Assembly (NCBI RefSeq): GCF_015775515.1
Contig: NZ_CP065383.1
Location: 124,001 to 188,000, forward strand
DNA from: Atribacter laminatus
GTDB lineage: Bacteria > Atribacterota > Atribacteria > Atribacterales > Atribacteraceae
DNA length: 64,000 nucleotides
Direction: 5' to 3'
The position numbers and the translations under genes were made by a program. This document shows, piece by piece, positions 63,416 to 64,000 of this stretch. The stretch's first letter is position 1. Every line of letters begins with the position of its first letter. Under the pieces are notes generated by a model, which was not told the origin of the DNA, ran no database searches, and saw nothing but the letters and a program-made list of their open reading frames with translations.

Positions 63416-64000
63416 GTGCAAAAACGAGAAGCCTTAAAAAAAAGGACAACTCTTGAAACCGATATTGAAATATATATTCATCTCGATGGTCATCAGCAAA
63501 TCAACTTTGACCTTCCAATTCCTTTTTTCCCTCATTTATTGAAAAGTATGGCATTTTTTGCGGATTGGGATCTCAATATAAAAGCTCGTGGAGATGTTGA
63601 AGTTGATTTTCACCATCTCGTTGAAGATATTGGTATTGTATTAGGAGAAGCTTTTCGAGCTGCCATTGGTGAAATAAAAAATATTCAGCGTTACAGTAAC
63701 CAGTTTATTCCCATGGATGAGGCTTTGAGCATGGTTTCTATTGATGTGGGTGGTCGACCCTTCCTCTATTACGATGTCCCAATTGGCTCTCAATTAGTTG
63801 GTGATTTTGAGGTTGCTTTGATTGAAGAATTTTTAAGAGCTTTTGCCAATCATTCACAAATTACTATACATAGCAAACTATGGTGGGGTAAAAACGGACA
63901 TCATATCTTAGAATCTCTTTTCAAGGCTTTAGGAAAAGCTTTAAAAGAAGCTGCAAAATTAAATGGTGAAACAATTCCCTCCACCAAAGGAATCATATAG
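63416..64000 (+). CDS. hisB: Imidazoleglycerol-phosphate dehydratase
   Basis: 194 residues, GTG start with GAGGTG five bases upstream. Metal motifs HHLVEDIGIVLGEAF and HHILESLFKALGKALKEA, and the end IPSTKGII fit the family. The usual TGIPFFDHML is LPIPFFPHLL, losing the Asp but keeping the His, and the following HG is FF, so the protein is somewhat divergent. Catalyses the sixth step of histidine synthesis. Stop codon falls exactly at the window edge; other his genes may follow. Confidence 0.9.
   Translation: MQKREALKKRTTLETDIEIYIHLDGHQQINFDLPIPFFPHLLKSMAFFADWDLNIKARGDVEVDFHHLVEDIGIVLGEAFRAAIGEIKNIQRYSNQFIPMDEALSMVSIDVGGRPFLYYDVPIGSQLVGDFEVALIEEFLRAFANHSQITIHSKLWWGKNGHHILESLFKALGKALKEAAKLNGETIPSTKGII

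Overview
The window reads as chromosomal DNA of an anaerobic bacterium with AT-rich, compact genes, frequent GTG and TTG starts and strong AGGAGG-type ribosome sites. Anaerobic signs are an [FeFe]-hydrogenase-like sensor protein, ferredoxins, a ferredoxin-coupled split glutamate synthase and a URO-D family methyltransferase-like gene. The style fits deep-branching anaerobes such as Atribacterota, Thermotogota or Synergistota; I lean towards Atribacterota, but this is inference from gene content, not a match.

Layout. (1) 1-762: start of the division/wall cluster (rsmH partial, mraZ) behind five MraZ-type operator repeats. (2) 1.6-11.4 kb: one long minus-strand transcription unit tig-clpP-clpX-valS-SPOR-DRTGG-HATPase-hydrogenase-like-DRTGG-PHP, with genes overlapping or a few bases apart apart from one 61-base gap. 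(3) 12.3-14.7 kb: an ABC-2 exporter with an ArsR-type regulator. (4) 15.5-24.8 kb: a defence island with an HNH nuclease/methyltransferase pair joined in one frame across a TAG stop, a complete DpnII/MboI-type restriction system (two methylases and endonuclease), a DUF4411/XRE-ImmA toxin-antitoxin pair, DUF4145 and unknown genes. (5) 24.8-40.4 kb: an accessory region full of short repeats, decayed genes (URO-D, IS110, HicA, IS1182), an apparently intact IS4-family element nested in an older non-autonomous element, and single cargo genes (SirB1-TPR, DUF1254, metallo-beta-lactamase fold, membrane proteins). (6) 40.4-48.1 kb: a sugar-type ABC importer, two paralogous FAD oxidoreductases and a LacI regulator. 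(7) 48.3-52.7 kb: thrC-thrB-lysC-asd followed by tRNA-Leu(UAG). (8) 52.8-54.5 kb: Rrf2 regulator and MFS transporter. (9) 54.5-61.3 kb: ammonia assimilation by a five-gene split glutamate synthase and glnA, the latter behind a strong promoter and a leader with an intrinsic terminator. (10) 61.3-64 kb: membrane protein, TPR lipoprotein-like/secreted protein, and hisB behind a structured leader.

The most unusual signals are non-coding. A roughly 25-base repeat (called B here: GGGGTCAGGTCTTGATTCTT then GAATTT) occurs about 20 times and, whenever it sits close behind a gene, always has its GGGGTC end facing the stop codon. Copies of a roughly 376-bp element (A) carry B as one end and have GGGGTC at both ends. 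A second family of hairpins (H) keeps its outer arms but swaps its inner stem with full base-pair compensation. A 216-bp sequence occurs twice 10 kb apart with three differences. The glnA and hisB leaders are the best candidates for new RNA regulation.
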